DNA from: Solitalea canadensis DSM 3403
Lineage (GTDB): Bacteria; Bacteroidota; Bacteroidia; Sphingobacteriales; Sphingobacteriaceae
Assembly: GCF_000242635.2 (NCBI RefSeq)
Contig: NC_017770.1
Span: 434,001 to 498,000 of the forward strand
Direction of reading: 5' to 3'
DNA: 64,000 nt
Made by a program: the position numbers and the translations under genes. This document shows, one piece after another, positions 8,160-17,475 of this stretch (its first letter is position 1; each line of letters begins with the position of its first letter). A model generated the notes under the pieces. It was not told the origin of the DNA. It did not search any database and saw only the letters and a list, made by a program, of their open reading frames with translations.

Positions 8160-10142
8160 TTAGCGGTTTGCTTTATCTTGTTGTATGCTTGTTGTTGTTT
8201 TCTCTTCTTTTCTTGGTTGCGCTGTACCTTCAGTTTTAGGTTGCACGGTCGACTTGCCATTTTTAGCACCCTTCGTTACTTTGCTGCCTTCTTTTGGCTT
8301 TACGTTACCAGCTGCAGTAAATACATCTCCTGGCAATAAGCTAGCATTCAAAATACGATCAGAATAGTACTTCGGACGAGTTATTGAGTCGCGAAGGTAT
8401 TTTTCTATCATCAGACTGGCAATTGGAGCTGCCCATGTAGCACCATATCCTGCATTTTCTACTACAACAGCAATGGCAATCTTAGGGTTTTCTTTAGGGG
8501 CAAAACCCATAAAGATGGAGTGGTCTTTTCCGTGAGGGTTTTGAGCCGTACCTGTTTTACCGCAAATAGGAATATCAGGAATAAATGCGATCCGAGCAGT
8601 ACCTGCTGAAACTACTTTTTCCATACCATTTACTACTACTGGAAAATACCTCGATTCCACACCAACGGATACTTTTTCCGAAAACTCAGGTCGAATATAT
8701 TTTTTCTCTCCAATAGCTTTAACAAGATGCGGACGATAATAATAACCACGGTTTGCAATGGCCGCCATTACATTTGCCATTTGTAGTGGAGTAATACCTA
8801 ACTCACCTTGTCCGATCGAAAGTGAGATAATATTGGAAGACTTCCAGTGATTACTTCCATACATTTTGTCATACAACGCATGAGTTGGTAATAGTCCTTT
8901 TACTTCATTTGGTAAGTCAACATCTGTTTTTTTACCAATACCCCACTCATAAATATGTTCTCTCCAGATATTGTAACCTTCTTCAGGTGAATGTCCGGGA
9001 TTATCATCTACCATTGTTTTGAATGCCCAACCATAATAAGCATTACAAGAATGCTGGATAGATTCCTCCATATTTAACGGAGGGTGAACGTGTGTACATC
9101 TTAATACTCTGTTTCCGTATCGGTAACCACCTCCACAAGGGAAACGTCTGTCCGGAGAAATCAAACCTAGTTGTTGAGCAATTAATGCTTGTACAGGTTT
9201 GAAAATTGATCCCGGAGGATATTGAGCTTGTAATGGACGGATAAATAATGGTTTCAACGGATCTTTTAACAACTTCATGTAGTTGTTGCCGCGCACACGT
9301 CCGACTAACAGGTTAGGATCATAGCTTGGTCCGCTAACAAATGCAAGAATTTCTCCGGTAGAGGGTTCAATAGCTACTACACTACCCATTTTATTCTTCA
9401 TCAGTTCTTCGCCAAATTTTTGCAATTGAGCATCTAACGAAGTGATCATTTTATCACCCGGAACAGCGGCAGTATCATATTTTCCTTCATCAAAACTTCC
9501 TTGTTCACGGTTAAATACGTCTACCATTACACGCTTAATACCACGTTGTCCGCGTAATAGCTTTTCATAAGATCGTTCAATACCACTGATGCCAATATAG
9601 TCGCCCTGACGGTAATCTCCTTTTGAAAGTTCAATGATCTTATCATTTACCTCTCCAATATAACCTAAAACATGGGCAGCAATTGGATTGGGGTATTTTC
9701 TTAACGTTCGGTTCTGAACAAAAAAGCCAGGAAATTGAAATAAATGTTCCTGTAAACGAGCATATGTCTCTGATGAAAGCTGTTTTTCTAACTCTGAAGC
9801 TTTTACAGGCGAAAACTCTCTTGCTTTTGCCAGTTTTTCTGTAAATCGCTCTTGTTCAACTTCAATTAGTTTACAAAGTAAAGCTGTATCAAAAGGCTTA
9901 ACGCTTTTGGGAACTACCATCAGGTCATAAACAGGTTCGTTCTGAACAAGAATATTATCCTTACGGTCATAGATTACACCACGAGGAGGATAAACTACCA
10001 ATCTTCTCAATACGTTATTATTAGCGAAATCTAGATAACGGTCGTCTATAATCTGGATGTAAAAAAGCCTTGCTATCAGCAATAAGATTGCTGTTAGAAA
10101 TATAGTTTGAATGATGAACTTCCGTTGAAAAAAACTATTCAT
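8160..10142 (-). CDS. mrdA: penicillin-binding protein 2 (elongasome transpeptidase)
   Basis: 660-aa class B PBP that cross-links peptidoglycan in the elongasome. An N-terminal membrane anchor (about 10-30) is followed by the dimerisation domain and then the transpeptidase with SIFK (Ser312/Lys315), SCN (365-367) and KTGT (529-532). The last 60 residues are a Lys/Thr/Gln-rich, low-complexity tail beyond the usual domain. The start overlaps the mreD stop by one base (TAATG) and the stop abuts rodA, a tightly coupled mreD-mrdA-rodA arrangement. Confidence 0.96.
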   Translation of the reverse strand: MNSFFQRKFIIQTIFLTAILLLIARLFYIQIIDDRYLDFANNNVLRRLVVYPPRGVIYDRKDNILVQNEPVYDLMVVPKSVKPFDTALLCKLIEVEQERFTEKLAKAREFSPVKASELEKQLSSETYARLQEHLFQFPGFFVQNRTLRKYPNPIAAHVLGYIGEVNDKIIELSKGDYRQGDYIGISGIERSYEKLLRGQRGIKRVMVDVFNREQGSFDEGKYDTAAVPGDKMITSLDAQLQKFGEELMKNKMGSVVAIEPSTGEILAFVSGPSYDPNLLVGRVRGNNYMKLLKDPLKPLFIRPLQAQYPPGSIFKPVQALIAQQLGLISPDRRFPCGGGYRYGNRVLRCTHVHPPLNMEESIQHSCNAYYGWAFKTMVDDNPGHSPEEGYNIWREHIYEWGIGKKTDVDLPNEVKGLLPTHALYDKMYGSNHWKSSNIISLSIGQGELGITPLQMANVMAAIANRGYYYRPHLVKAIGEKKYIRPEFSEKVSVGVESRYFPVVVNGMEKVVSAGTARIAFIPDIPICGKTGTAQNPHGKDHSIFMGFAPKENPKIAIAVVVENAGYGATWAAPIASLMIEKYLRDSITRPKYYSDRILNASLLPGDVFTAAGNVKPKEGSKVTKGAKNGKSTVQPKTEGTAQPRKEEKTTTSIQQDKANR

Positions 10143-10651
10143 TACCGCGTTCTTCTACCGAATAAGTATTGACTAATTATGATTAAAATTAATGTATATA
10201 CGGAACTAATCAATGCTTTATATGTAGCAGTGAAAAATTCACTAAGTCTGAAGTATTCGATATTCAATAAGAACACATGATGAATAACTACCAGAATTGC
10301 ACTGTACGTAAAGAACCATTTAAAACCGTAGTTTTTAATGGTTGGTTCAGGTAAAAACTCACCTCCTTTAGGGATCATGACGGACAATAACCCGATGCGG
10401 CAAAAAGCCATTAACACACAAGCTGAAGTATGAAGCCCTAATGTGTTTGAGAATACATCAATTGAGAATCCTAAAACAAATGAAAGTACGTATACCCAGA
10501 ATGTTGGTAAGTTTACCGGCAGCAACAATATAAATAAAACGTATAGATACGGTACTCCAATATTATAGAGCGATAAGTTTGTAAGAAAAAACACCTGGAA
10601 GATAACCAGGAATATGAATCGTAAAACGTTAACGGTAATAATTCTAATCAT
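10142..10651 (-). CDS. mreD: rod shape-determining protein MreD
   Basis: 169-aa inner-membrane protein with about five hydrophobic segments and few conserved motifs, as is usual for MreD. It links the MreB cytoskeleton to the cell-wall synthases with MreC. Identification rests on size, topology and its position between mreC (8-bp overlap at its start) and mrdA (1-bp overlap at its end). Confidence 0.88.
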   Translation of the reverse strand: MIRIITVNVLRFIFLVIFQVFFLTNLSLYNIGVPYLYVLFILLLPVNLPTFWVYVLSFVLGFSIDVFSNTLGLHTSACVLMAFCRIGLLSVMIPKGGEFLPEPTIKNYGFKWFFTYSAILVVIHHVFLLNIEYFRLSEFFTATYKALISSVYTLILIIISQYLFGRRTR

Positions 10652-11486
10652 GGTTCAGGTTAGATTCGAGCTTTTGTCTTTCTTGAATAAATTTGTCTTG
10701 AACAACGTAAACATATTGTAAACGCTGAAAATCTGTAGAAAGCAATATCTCAATATTCAATAAGCTTTCTCCTGTTTGTTTAGGAGTATCAATTACTTTA
10801 CCTAAAGAAACGTTCTCTGGGAATAATGAATAACCTGTTGTAACAACACGTTCTCCTTTTTTTACCACCACGTGATTTGGGATTTCTTTTAAGATGCCGA
10901 TTCGCGGGTTGGTGCCTTCCCATACCAATGAACCAATTTCATTGGTTGAAGCCAATTTTACACTGATTTTACTGTCTTTATGCAGTAAAGACATAACTGT
11001 ACAAAAATTATCAGAAACATCTTTAACAATTCCTACCACTCCCTGAGCACAGATAACACCCATTCCTGGTTTTATTCCGTGACGCGCTCCGCGGTTTAGC
11101 GTAAGGAAATTGTTTTGATAGCTTATGGTGTTATTTACTACTTTTGCCTCTATATAAGTATACTGTTGAATTTTCATTGAATCTTGTTTCAAGGTATCAA
11201 TAACAGTTTTCTTCTTAATAGAGTCGTTATAAAAAACCGATGGTAACATATTACGAAGTTTGGCATTTTCAGCGGCAAGACTATCGTTTACGCGACCCAA
11301 CTGCATATAGCTTTTTATGTCGTTAGATGTCGTGTAGAGATTACCAATAAGTTTATTGGATGAATTAATAAAGGAGGTTTTTTGGTAGTTGTTATTTTGA
11401 ATAAGCAGGATGATTGCAATAGTTTCAAAAATAACAAACAGAAAAAATGCGTGAAAACGAAGAATGAATAGCCAAAGGTTACGCAT
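10644..11486 (-). CDS. mreC: rod shape-determining protein MreC
   Basis: 280 aa: a single N-terminal membrane helix (about 9-29), a coiled-coil-prone segment (about 55-80), then the periplasmic beta-rich MreC domain (TLNRGARHGIKPGMGVICAQ and later VTTGYSLFPENVSLGKV). MreC scaffolds PBP2 and RodA activation. It overlaps mreD by 8 bp and lies 102 bp downstream of mreB. A perfect 12-bp hairpin in that gap may lower its expression relative to mreB. Confidence 0.93.
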   Translation of the reverse strand: MRNLWLFILRFHAFFLFVIFETIAIILLIQNNNYQKTSFINSSNKLIGNLYTTSNDIKSYMQLGRVNDSLAAENAKLRNMLPSVFYNDSIKKKTVIDTLKQDSMKIQQYTYIEAKVVNNTISYQNNFLTLNRGARHGIKPGMGVICAQGVVGIVKDVSDNFCTVMSLLHKDSKISVKLASTNEIGSLVWEGTNPRIGILKEIPNHVVVKKGERVVTTGYSLFPENVSLGKVIDTPKQTGESLLNIEILLSTDFQRLQYVYVVQDKFIQERQKLESNLNHD

Positions 11487-11523
11487 CGGTTGGGTTTAAT
11501 AAGTTGAAATGCCTGAAAAACCA

Positions 11524-11562
11524 AATGACAGATAAAGCAATTGTATTAAGTTATCTGTCATT
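11524..11562 (-). promoter_or_regulatory. 12-bp hairpin between mreB and mreC
   Basis: AATGACAGATAA (11524-11535) is the exact reverse complement of 11551-11562 with a 15-nt loop. On the transcribed minus strand it is followed by ATTTGGTTTTTC, only a weak T-run. It could be a leaky terminator, an RNA-processing site or a 3' stabiliser for the mreB message. Confidence 0.55.
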
Positions 11563-11588
11563 CAAGTTTCTTCTATTTATTTTAAAGA

Positions 11589-12611
11589 TTATGGCATCAG
11601 GAATCTAAAGTTCTCAATGTTTTTGAGTGCGATACCAGTACCGCGAACCACGGCGCGTAAAGGATCTTCAGCAACGTGTACAGGTAATTTGGTTTTAGCC
11701 GCAATACGTTTGTCTAATCCACGAAGTAAAGCACCACCACCTGTCAGATAGATACCTGTTTGGAAGATATCCGCTGAAAGTTCAGGAGGAGTGATCTCTA
11801 ACGCTTTAAGAATCGCTTCTTCAATTTTTGAAATAGATTTATCTAAACAATGAGCAATTTCAGTATAAGAAACCATGATTTGCTTAGGAACACCCGTCAT
11901 AAGGTCACGACCCTGAACAGCGAAATCAGCAGGTGGTTCTTGTAATTCAGCCAAAGCTGAACCAACTTCAATTTTAATTTTTTCAGCAGTACGATCACCG
12001 ATTAAGATATTGTGCTGACGACGCATGTAGTTAACAATATCGGCATCAAAGTTATCACCCGCTACACGAATAGACTGGTCACAAACAATGCCACCCAATG
12101 CAATTACTGCGATCTCAGTAGTACCACCACCTATATCAATGATCATATTACCCATTGGTTCTTCAACATCGATACCGATACCGATTGCTGCAGCCATTGG
12201 CTCATGAATAAGGTACACTTCTTTTGCTCCGGCAATCTCAGCTGAGTCACGTACGGCACGTTTCTCCACTTCTGTAATGCCTGAAGGAATACAAATAACC
12301 ATACGAAGAGATGGGAACAACCATCCTTTACCTCCATTGATCATTTTGATAAAACCACGAATCATGTGTTCTGCTGCATCAAAGTCTGCAATAACACCAT
12401 CTTTTAGTGGCCTTACGGTTTTAATATTTTCGTGTGTCTTACCATCCATCTGCATTGCCTGGCGGCCAATCGCAATCATTTTTCCCGATTTACGGTCAAG
12501 TGCTACGATTGATGGTTCATCCACTACTACTTTATCGTTATGAATGATCAGGGTATTGGCTGTACCTAGATCAATCGCGATTTCCTGGGTGAAAAAGTTA
12601 AACAGTCCCAT
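11589..12611 (-). CDS. mreB: rod shape-determining protein MreB
   Basis: 340-aa bacterial actin that forms membrane-bound filaments directing cell-wall elongation. Motifs include AIDLGTANTL (phosphate 1), MIIDIGGGTTEIAV (phosphate 2) and TGGGALLRGL (adenosine). The length is typical. It lies 100 bp downstream of purH and heads the mreBCD-mrdA-rodA block. No TAnnTTTG box was found in the purH-mreB gap, so it may be read from upstream. Confidence 0.98.
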   Translation of the reverse strand: MGLFNFFTQEIAIDLGTANTLIIHNDKVVVDEPSIVALDRKSGKMIAIGRQAMQMDGKTHENIKTVRPLKDGVIADFDAAEHMIRGFIKMINGGKGWLFPSLRMVICIPSGITEVEKRAVRDSAEIAGAKEVYLIHEPMAAAIGIGIDVEEPMGNMIIDIGGGTTEIAVIALGGIVCDQSIRVAGDNFDADIVNYMRRQHNILIGDRTAEKIKIEVGSALAELQEPPADFAVQGRDLMTGVPKQIMVSYTEIAHCLDKSISKIEEAILKALEITPPELSADIFQTGIYLTGGGALLRGLDKRIAAKTKLPVHVAEDPLRAVVRGTGIALKNIENFRFLMP

Positions 12612-12711
12612 TCGGTTTGTTGCTCAGTTGTTATATTAATTCTTACTTACTTAATTAGCTTTTACGAGATACCCCGCCATTCTTATATTAACTCGTTGTT
12701 AAATATAAAAA

Positions 12712-14238
12712 TTAATGTTTAAAGTGACGTACTCCTGTAAATACCATCGCAACATTGTTGTTGTTACAATACTCAACAGAATCCTTGTCTTTAATAGATC
12801 CGCCTGGTTGTAAAACAGCTGTAATGCCAGCTTTGTGAGCAATTTCAACACAATCAGGGAATGGGAAAAATGCATCAGAAGCCATAACAGACCCTTTAAG
12901 GTCAAAACCGAAAGTTTCGGCTTTTAATATTGCTTGCTTTAATGCATCTACACGTGAAGTTTGTCCTACACCACTCGCTAGCAATACATCACCTTTAACT
13001 AACACAATTGTGTTAGATTTAGTATGTTTTACCAATTTATTAGCAAAAAACAGATCTTTAAGCTCTGCTTCTGTAGGTGCCTTGGTGGTAACTGTTTGCA
13101 TCTGAGCAGGACCTTCCATTGAAAGATCTTTATCTTGCTCAATTACACCGTTCAATAATGTTTTAAATTGTTTAGCTGATAATTCAACCGCTTTCTGACG
13201 TAAGATGATACGGTTTTTCTTTTCGGTTAATATAGCAACCGCATCATTATCATAATCAGGTGCAATTAATACTTCAAAGAATAATTTGCTGATTTCGGTT
13301 GCCGTTGCAGCGTCAACTTTACGGTTGGTAATTAAAACACCACCAAATGCTGAAACCGGATCACATGCCAATGCTGCATCCCATGCATCTTTTAAAATAT
13401 CGCGGGAAGCTACACCACAGGCATTGTTATGTTTTAAAATAGCAAATGTAGGAGCATCGAATTCAGCGATTAACTGAACTGCTGCATCAACATCTACCAG
13501 GTTGTTATACGAAAGCTCTTTTCCGTTCAGTTTGTCAAATATTGCATCTAAGTCGCCATAAAATACGCCTTGTTGATGTGGATTTTCTCCATAACGTAAA
13601 ACTGAGGAATTTTGAATACTTTGCTTAAATACATTCAATGGCTCTTCATTATTAAACCAATTGAAGATAGCAGTATCGTAATGTGATGAAACGTTAAAAG
13701 CACGTTTTGCTAATTCTTTGCGTTGCTCAATGCTAGAAACACCAACTTGTTCTTTTAAGATGTTTTCAACAAATCCGTAATCATTTTTAGATGCAACGAT
13801 CATTACATCTTTATGATTTTTCGCTGCCGCACGGATTAATGAGATACCGCCAATGTCAATTTTTTCTATAATGTCTTGTTCAGAGGCTCCTGAAGCAAGC
13901 GTTTCTTCAAAAGGATACAGATCAACAATCACTAAATCAATTTCCGGAATTTGGTATTCCGCCAACTGCTGCTGATCAGATTCATTCGCTCTGCGAGCTA
14001 AAATACCACCAAAAATTTTAGGGTGTAAAGTTTTTACGCGACCGCCTAAAATTGAAGGGTAAGAGGTCATGTCTTCAACTGGTGTAACAGCTACACCAAG
14101 GTCACGAATAAAGGCTTCGGTACCACCGGTTGAATAAATGGTTACACCAAGACGATCTAATTCTTTAATGATCGGCTCTAAATTATCTTTGTAATAAACT
14201 GAAATTAAGGCGTTTTTAACTTTTAGGGGCTGGTTCAT
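12712..14238 (-). CDS. purH: bifunctional AICAR formyltransferase / IMP cyclohydrolase
   Basis: 508 aa, full length, catalysing the last two steps of IMP synthesis. The N-terminal IMP cyclohydrolase (MGS-like) domain begins KNALISVYYKDNLEPIIKEL and contains YSTGGTEAFIRDLG; the AICAR transformylase domain follows with ILKHNNACGVAS and ends with LQPGGSIKDKDSVEYC and MVFTGVRHFKH. It is 60 bp downstream of purN and upstream of mreB, a purine-cell-shape order that I recall from other Bacteroidota. Confidence 0.98.
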   Translation of the reverse strand: MNQPLKVKNALISVYYKDNLEPIIKELDRLGVTIYSTGGTEAFIRDLGVAVTPVEDMTSYPSILGGRVKTLHPKIFGGILARRANESDQQQLAEYQIPEIDLVIVDLYPFEETLASGASEQDIIEKIDIGGISLIRAAAKNHKDVMIVASKNDYGFVENILKEQVGVSSIEQRKELAKRAFNVSSHYDTAIFNWFNNEEPLNVFKQSIQNSSVLRYGENPHQQGVFYGDLDAIFDKLNGKELSYNNLVDVDAAVQLIAEFDAPTFAILKHNNACGVASRDILKDAWDAALACDPVSAFGGVLITNRKVDAATATEISKLFFEVLIAPDYDNDAVAILTEKKNRIILRQKAVELSAKQFKTLLNGVIEQDKDLSMEGPAQMQTVTTKAPTEAELKDLFFANKLVKHTKSNTIVLVKGDVLLASGVGQTSRVDALKQAILKAETFGFDLKGSVMASDAFFPFPDCVEIAHKAGITAVLQPGGSIKDKDSVEYCNNNNVAMVFTGVRHFKH

Positions 14239-14298
14239 CTTTCAAAAATCAAGGCGCAAAATTAGAAAAAAATTCTGCTTTAATTAGCTGTTTTCTAA

Positions 14299-14874
14299 TT
14301 ATTTCGACATTTTTTTTAAGAGATTTTCAATCACTTTCGGATAGTAATGATGTTCGAGCTGTTGTCCTTTGTAGGCAATCATATCAATATCATCTCCGTT
14401 ATCAATTTTGTATTTAGACTGGTGTATGATTTCTCCTTCATCAAAATGTTCATTTACAAAATGAATTGTAATGCCTGATTCTGCTTCTCCAGCTTCTAAA
14501 ACAGCTTTGTGTACCTTCATTCCATACATCCCTTTACCACCAAATTTGGGTAAAATGGCAGGATGAATGTTGATAATTTTATTAGGATATGCTTCTATCA
14601 GGTTTGACGGAACTAACCATAAAAATCCAGCGAGTACCACAAGATCAATATTTAAGCTTTGAAGAAGTTTTACCACCTCATTGGTTTGATAAAACTCTTC
14701 ACGGTCAAAAACATGCGTTGGAATTTCAAAGTTATCCGCGCGTTGCAGTACATAAGCGTCAGGACGGTTAGATAGTACAATTGATACTTCAATTTCCTGA
14801 TTTTTATGGAAATATTCTATGATTTTTTGAGCATTTGATCCCGACCCAGAGGCAAAAATGGCAATTCTCTTCAC
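14299..14874 (-). CDS. purN: phosphoribosylglycinamide formyltransferase
   Basis: 191 aa. It transfers a formyl group from 10-formyl-THF to GAR in de novo purine synthesis. Motifs are FASGSGSNAQ at the N-terminus, INIHPAILPKFGGKGMYG around the catalytic His, and HFVNEHFDEGEII. It is first in the leftward purN-purH-mre cluster, with a 321-bp gap to the divergent patatin gene upstream. I could not find a convincing promoter box for it. Confidence 0.96.
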   Translation of the reverse strand: MKRIAIFASGSGSNAQKIIEYFHKNQEIEVSIVLSNRPDAYVLQRADNFEIPTHVFDREEFYQTNEVVKLLQSLNIDLVVLAGFLWLVPSNLIEAYPNKIINIHPAILPKFGGKGMYGMKVHKAVLEAGEAESGITIHFVNEHFDEGEIIHQSKYKIDNGDDIDMIAYKGQQLEHHYYPKVIENLLKKMSK

Positions 14875-15195
14875 TTTAATCTTTCGTTGTAAATATTAAT
14901 GAAATTTGATTGTAATAATACAAATTTTGTTCAAGACTGTAGGTTTAAAATATCAATCATCGAATTTTTTTTGAACGATTTAATTATATTGCTTTCAAAG
15001 AAAACCCCGTTTCAATTTTTATCGTGCAGGTGCTCTTTCTATATATAATTAATAGACAGTCATCGTTATAAGAAAAGCCAAACTCTGAAACAATTTAATT
15101 TCTCTTTGGTTACTGCATTGTAGTTTTATGAACTATTAATAAAAGGTTTGACATAATTTTGATCGGATAGTTATACATAATTTATTAGTCTCTCT
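14875..15195. other. divergent intergenic region, purN / patatin
   Basis: AT-rich and without coding signal. The only promoter-like element is TAATTTTG at 15154-15161 (rightward) without a good -33 partner. Confidence 0.4.
15154..15161 (+). promoter_or_regulatory. -7 promoter box for the patatin gene
   Basis: TAATTTTG matches TAnnTTTG 34 bp before the ATG at 15196. No TTG lies at the expected spacing, so the assignment is tentative. Confidence 0.35.
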
Positions 15196-17469
15196 ATGAG
15201 GATAGTATTCATAAAAACATTTTACGGTAATACCATTAAATACGTTTTGGTGAGTTTGTTATGCCTTTTAGTAAATCATAATCTTTTGGCGCAGGAAAGA
15301 CCCAAAATTGGACTTACCCTAAGTGGAGGGGGAGCCAAGGGTTTGGCTCATATAGGTATTCTGCAAGCTATTGATAGTGTAGGTCTAAAGATTGATTACA
15401 TCAGCGGTACAAGTATGGGGGCGATTATGGGCGCTCTGTATGCTGCCGGTTATTCCGGAAATGATCTTGAGAAAATATCTCGTAACACATCATGGGATCG
15501 TTTGCTTACTAATCAGCCTGATTTGAGAAGTATTGTGTTTGAGGAAAAATCGGAGTTTGACCGATATGCGGTTGAATTGCCGGTAGTGAAGGGTAAGATT
15601 AAAATTTCGTCGGGGGTGTTAGAGGGTGAAGAGCTATGGCTTACATTTGCTCAATTGTTCCTACCGGTTCATAATATTCACGACTTTTCACAGTTAAAAA
15701 TTCCTTTTAAATGTATTGCCACTGATGCAGCAACAGGTAAAATGGTGGTGTTGGAGAAGGGGAACATTATTAATGCAGTTCGGGCCAGCATGGCTATTCC
15801 AAGTGTTTTTACCACGGTTGAGTATGAGGGGAAAAAGTTAATTGACGGTGGTGTTGTGCGGAATTTTCCGGTAGAAAATGTAAAGGAAATGGGCGCAGAT
15901 TATGTAATTGGCGTAAATGTGGGTCAGGGATTGCAATCTGCAGATAAGTTAAGTTCTGTGCTGGATATTCTTTACCAAGTTGGTTCTTATCGTGAAGCAG
16001 AAGATTTTTTAAAACAGGTGCAGCTTTGTGATCTGTTTATTGAACCGGATATGGAGGGTTATAGTGCCGCTTCGTTTAGTAGTGCCGATTCTATTTTGCA
16101 AAGGGGAAAAGACGCTGCGAAGAAATTTTATCCTCAATTAAAACGGTTTGCAGATTCACTTAATCAATTATATCCTGGCCAGGTTTACAAACGAGATACA
16201 ATCCCCACTAATTATAAAATTAAGATCGATGAGTTTAAGGTGGAAGGATTGCGGGTAACCAACCAGAGTTTTGTGGTGGGTAAGCTCGATATGAAAACGG
16301 GAAGGAGCTACACTGCCGGACAAATTGCGGATGGAGTTAGAAGAGTTTTTGGTACCCGAAATTATAACAGCATTACGTATGATATAGACTCGTTAAGTGA
16401 TGGGAAAACCCGAATGACCTTATATGCGACTGAAAGTCCTCAGACAACTGTAAAAATGGCTTTGCATTATAATAGTTTTAGTGACATTGCGGCAATAGTA
16501 AATATTACCTCTCGTAATTTTCTTATTAAAAACTCCAGATCGTTACTAACATTAAATATTGGTAAGGACCCTAAACTTCGGGCTGAATATTTTAAGTACC
16601 TGGGAAACAACAGGAACTGGGGCTTTACTTTCGCTTTAAGGAATTTTAATACAGATTTGCCTGTTTATCAGGATTTTAAGCAAGTTTCTTTGTATCGTTA
16701 TAATTATGGGGCTATCGATTCTCGTTTACAATATGCGGTAAGCAGGTTTGTGGGGGTGGGGGTAGGCACTAGTTATGAAATTACCAGGCTTAAGCCTAAG
16801 CTTTCTCAAGCCGGACAAAATCAAGGGTGGAACTATAACTGGAATACCTACTTTTATTATGATATGAACTCTCTTGACCGAAAGCAATTTCCAACGAGCG
16901 GAATTGAAATGTATGCAAGACTGAGTTATATATATGGTCAAAATCCATCTGTTGATTATTATGATAATTTAGGAAGGCAGGTAACTAATCTTGATTCCGT
17001 TGGGTTATTTTTCAAACCTTATATACGATCAGATTTTAAGTTCTCCTATTATCGTGCATTGTCAAAGCACTCAACATTGATTTGGAATGCACAGGCCGGC
17101 ATTAACTTTAATCAGAAACAATCTTTCTTGAATCAGTTTGTTGTTGGAGGCGTTACGGATTTTTTGCGAAACCAGGTAACTTTTGTTGGGTTAAGAGAAG
17201 CTAACCTTACAACATCGAGTATTGCAACAGGCATGATCGGTTACCAGTATGAGTTGTATCGGAATATATTTTTAACCGGAAAATTCAACTTGGGCTATTA
17301 TGATTTTAATGGAGACTTTTTTGATGATTTAGTAAATGGTAGCTGGCTGAGTGGTTATGGTGTTAGTGTTGGTTATAAATCTGCCGCCGGTCCGTTGGAA
17401 TTAACGATAATGCGTTGCGATCAAAAAGGAAGTGTTAGTGCTTATGTTAATTTAGGATTTCATTTTTAA
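15196..17469 (+). CDS. patatin-like phospholipase fused to an outer-membrane barrel
   Basis: 757 aa. A signal peptide (about 1-32) precedes a patatin domain with oxyanion loop SGGGAKGLAHIG, nucleophile motif GTSMG (Ser73) and DGG (Asp217), the Ser-Asp dyad of patatin lipases. A POTRA-like segment (about 315-390, YKIKIDEFKVEGLRVTNQSF) and a C-terminal beta-barrel follow, ending in Phe. The architecture matches PlpD-like type Vd autotransporters and RssA-like Bacteroidota proteins, so the lipase is probably exposed at, or released from, the surface. The substrate is unknown. It converges with the POTRA outer-membrane gene, six bases away. Confidence 0.9.
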   Translation: MRIVFIKTFYGNTIKYVLVSLLCLLVNHNLLAQERPKIGLTLSGGGAKGLAHIGILQAIDSVGLKIDYISGTSMGAIMGALYAAGYSGNDLEKISRNTSWDRLLTNQPDLRSIVFEEKSEFDRYAVELPVVKGKIKISSGVLEGEELWLTFAQLFLPVHNIHDFSQLKIPFKCIATDAATGKMVVLEKGNIINAVRASMAIPSVFTTVEYEGKKLIDGGVVRNFPVENVKEMGADYVIGVNVGQGLQSADKLSSVLDILYQVGSYREAEDFLKQVQLCDLFIEPDMEGYSAASFSSADSILQRGKDAAKKFYPQLKRFADSLNQLYPGQVYKRDTIPTNYKIKIDEFKVEGLRVTNQSFVVGKLDMKTGRSYTAGQIADGVRRVFGTRNYNSITYDIDSLSDGKTRMTLYATESPQTTVKMALHYNSFSDIAAIVNITSRNFLIKNSRSLLTLNIGKDPKLRAEYFKYLGNNRNWGFTFALRNFNTDLPVYQDFKQVSLYRYNYGAIDSRLQYAVSRFVGVGVGTSYEITRLKPKLSQAGQNQGWNYNWNTYFYYDMNSLDRKQFPTSGIEMYARLSYIYGQNPSVDYYDNLGRQVTNLDSVGLFFKPYIRSDFKFSYYRALSKHSTLIWNAQAGINFNQKQSFLNQFVVGGVTDFLRNQVTFVGLREANLTTSSIATGMIGYQYELYRNIFLTGKFNLGYYDFNGDFFDDLVNGSWLSGYGVSVGYKSAAGPLELTIMRCDQKGSVSAYVNLGFHF

Positions 17470-17475
17470 TGTAAT

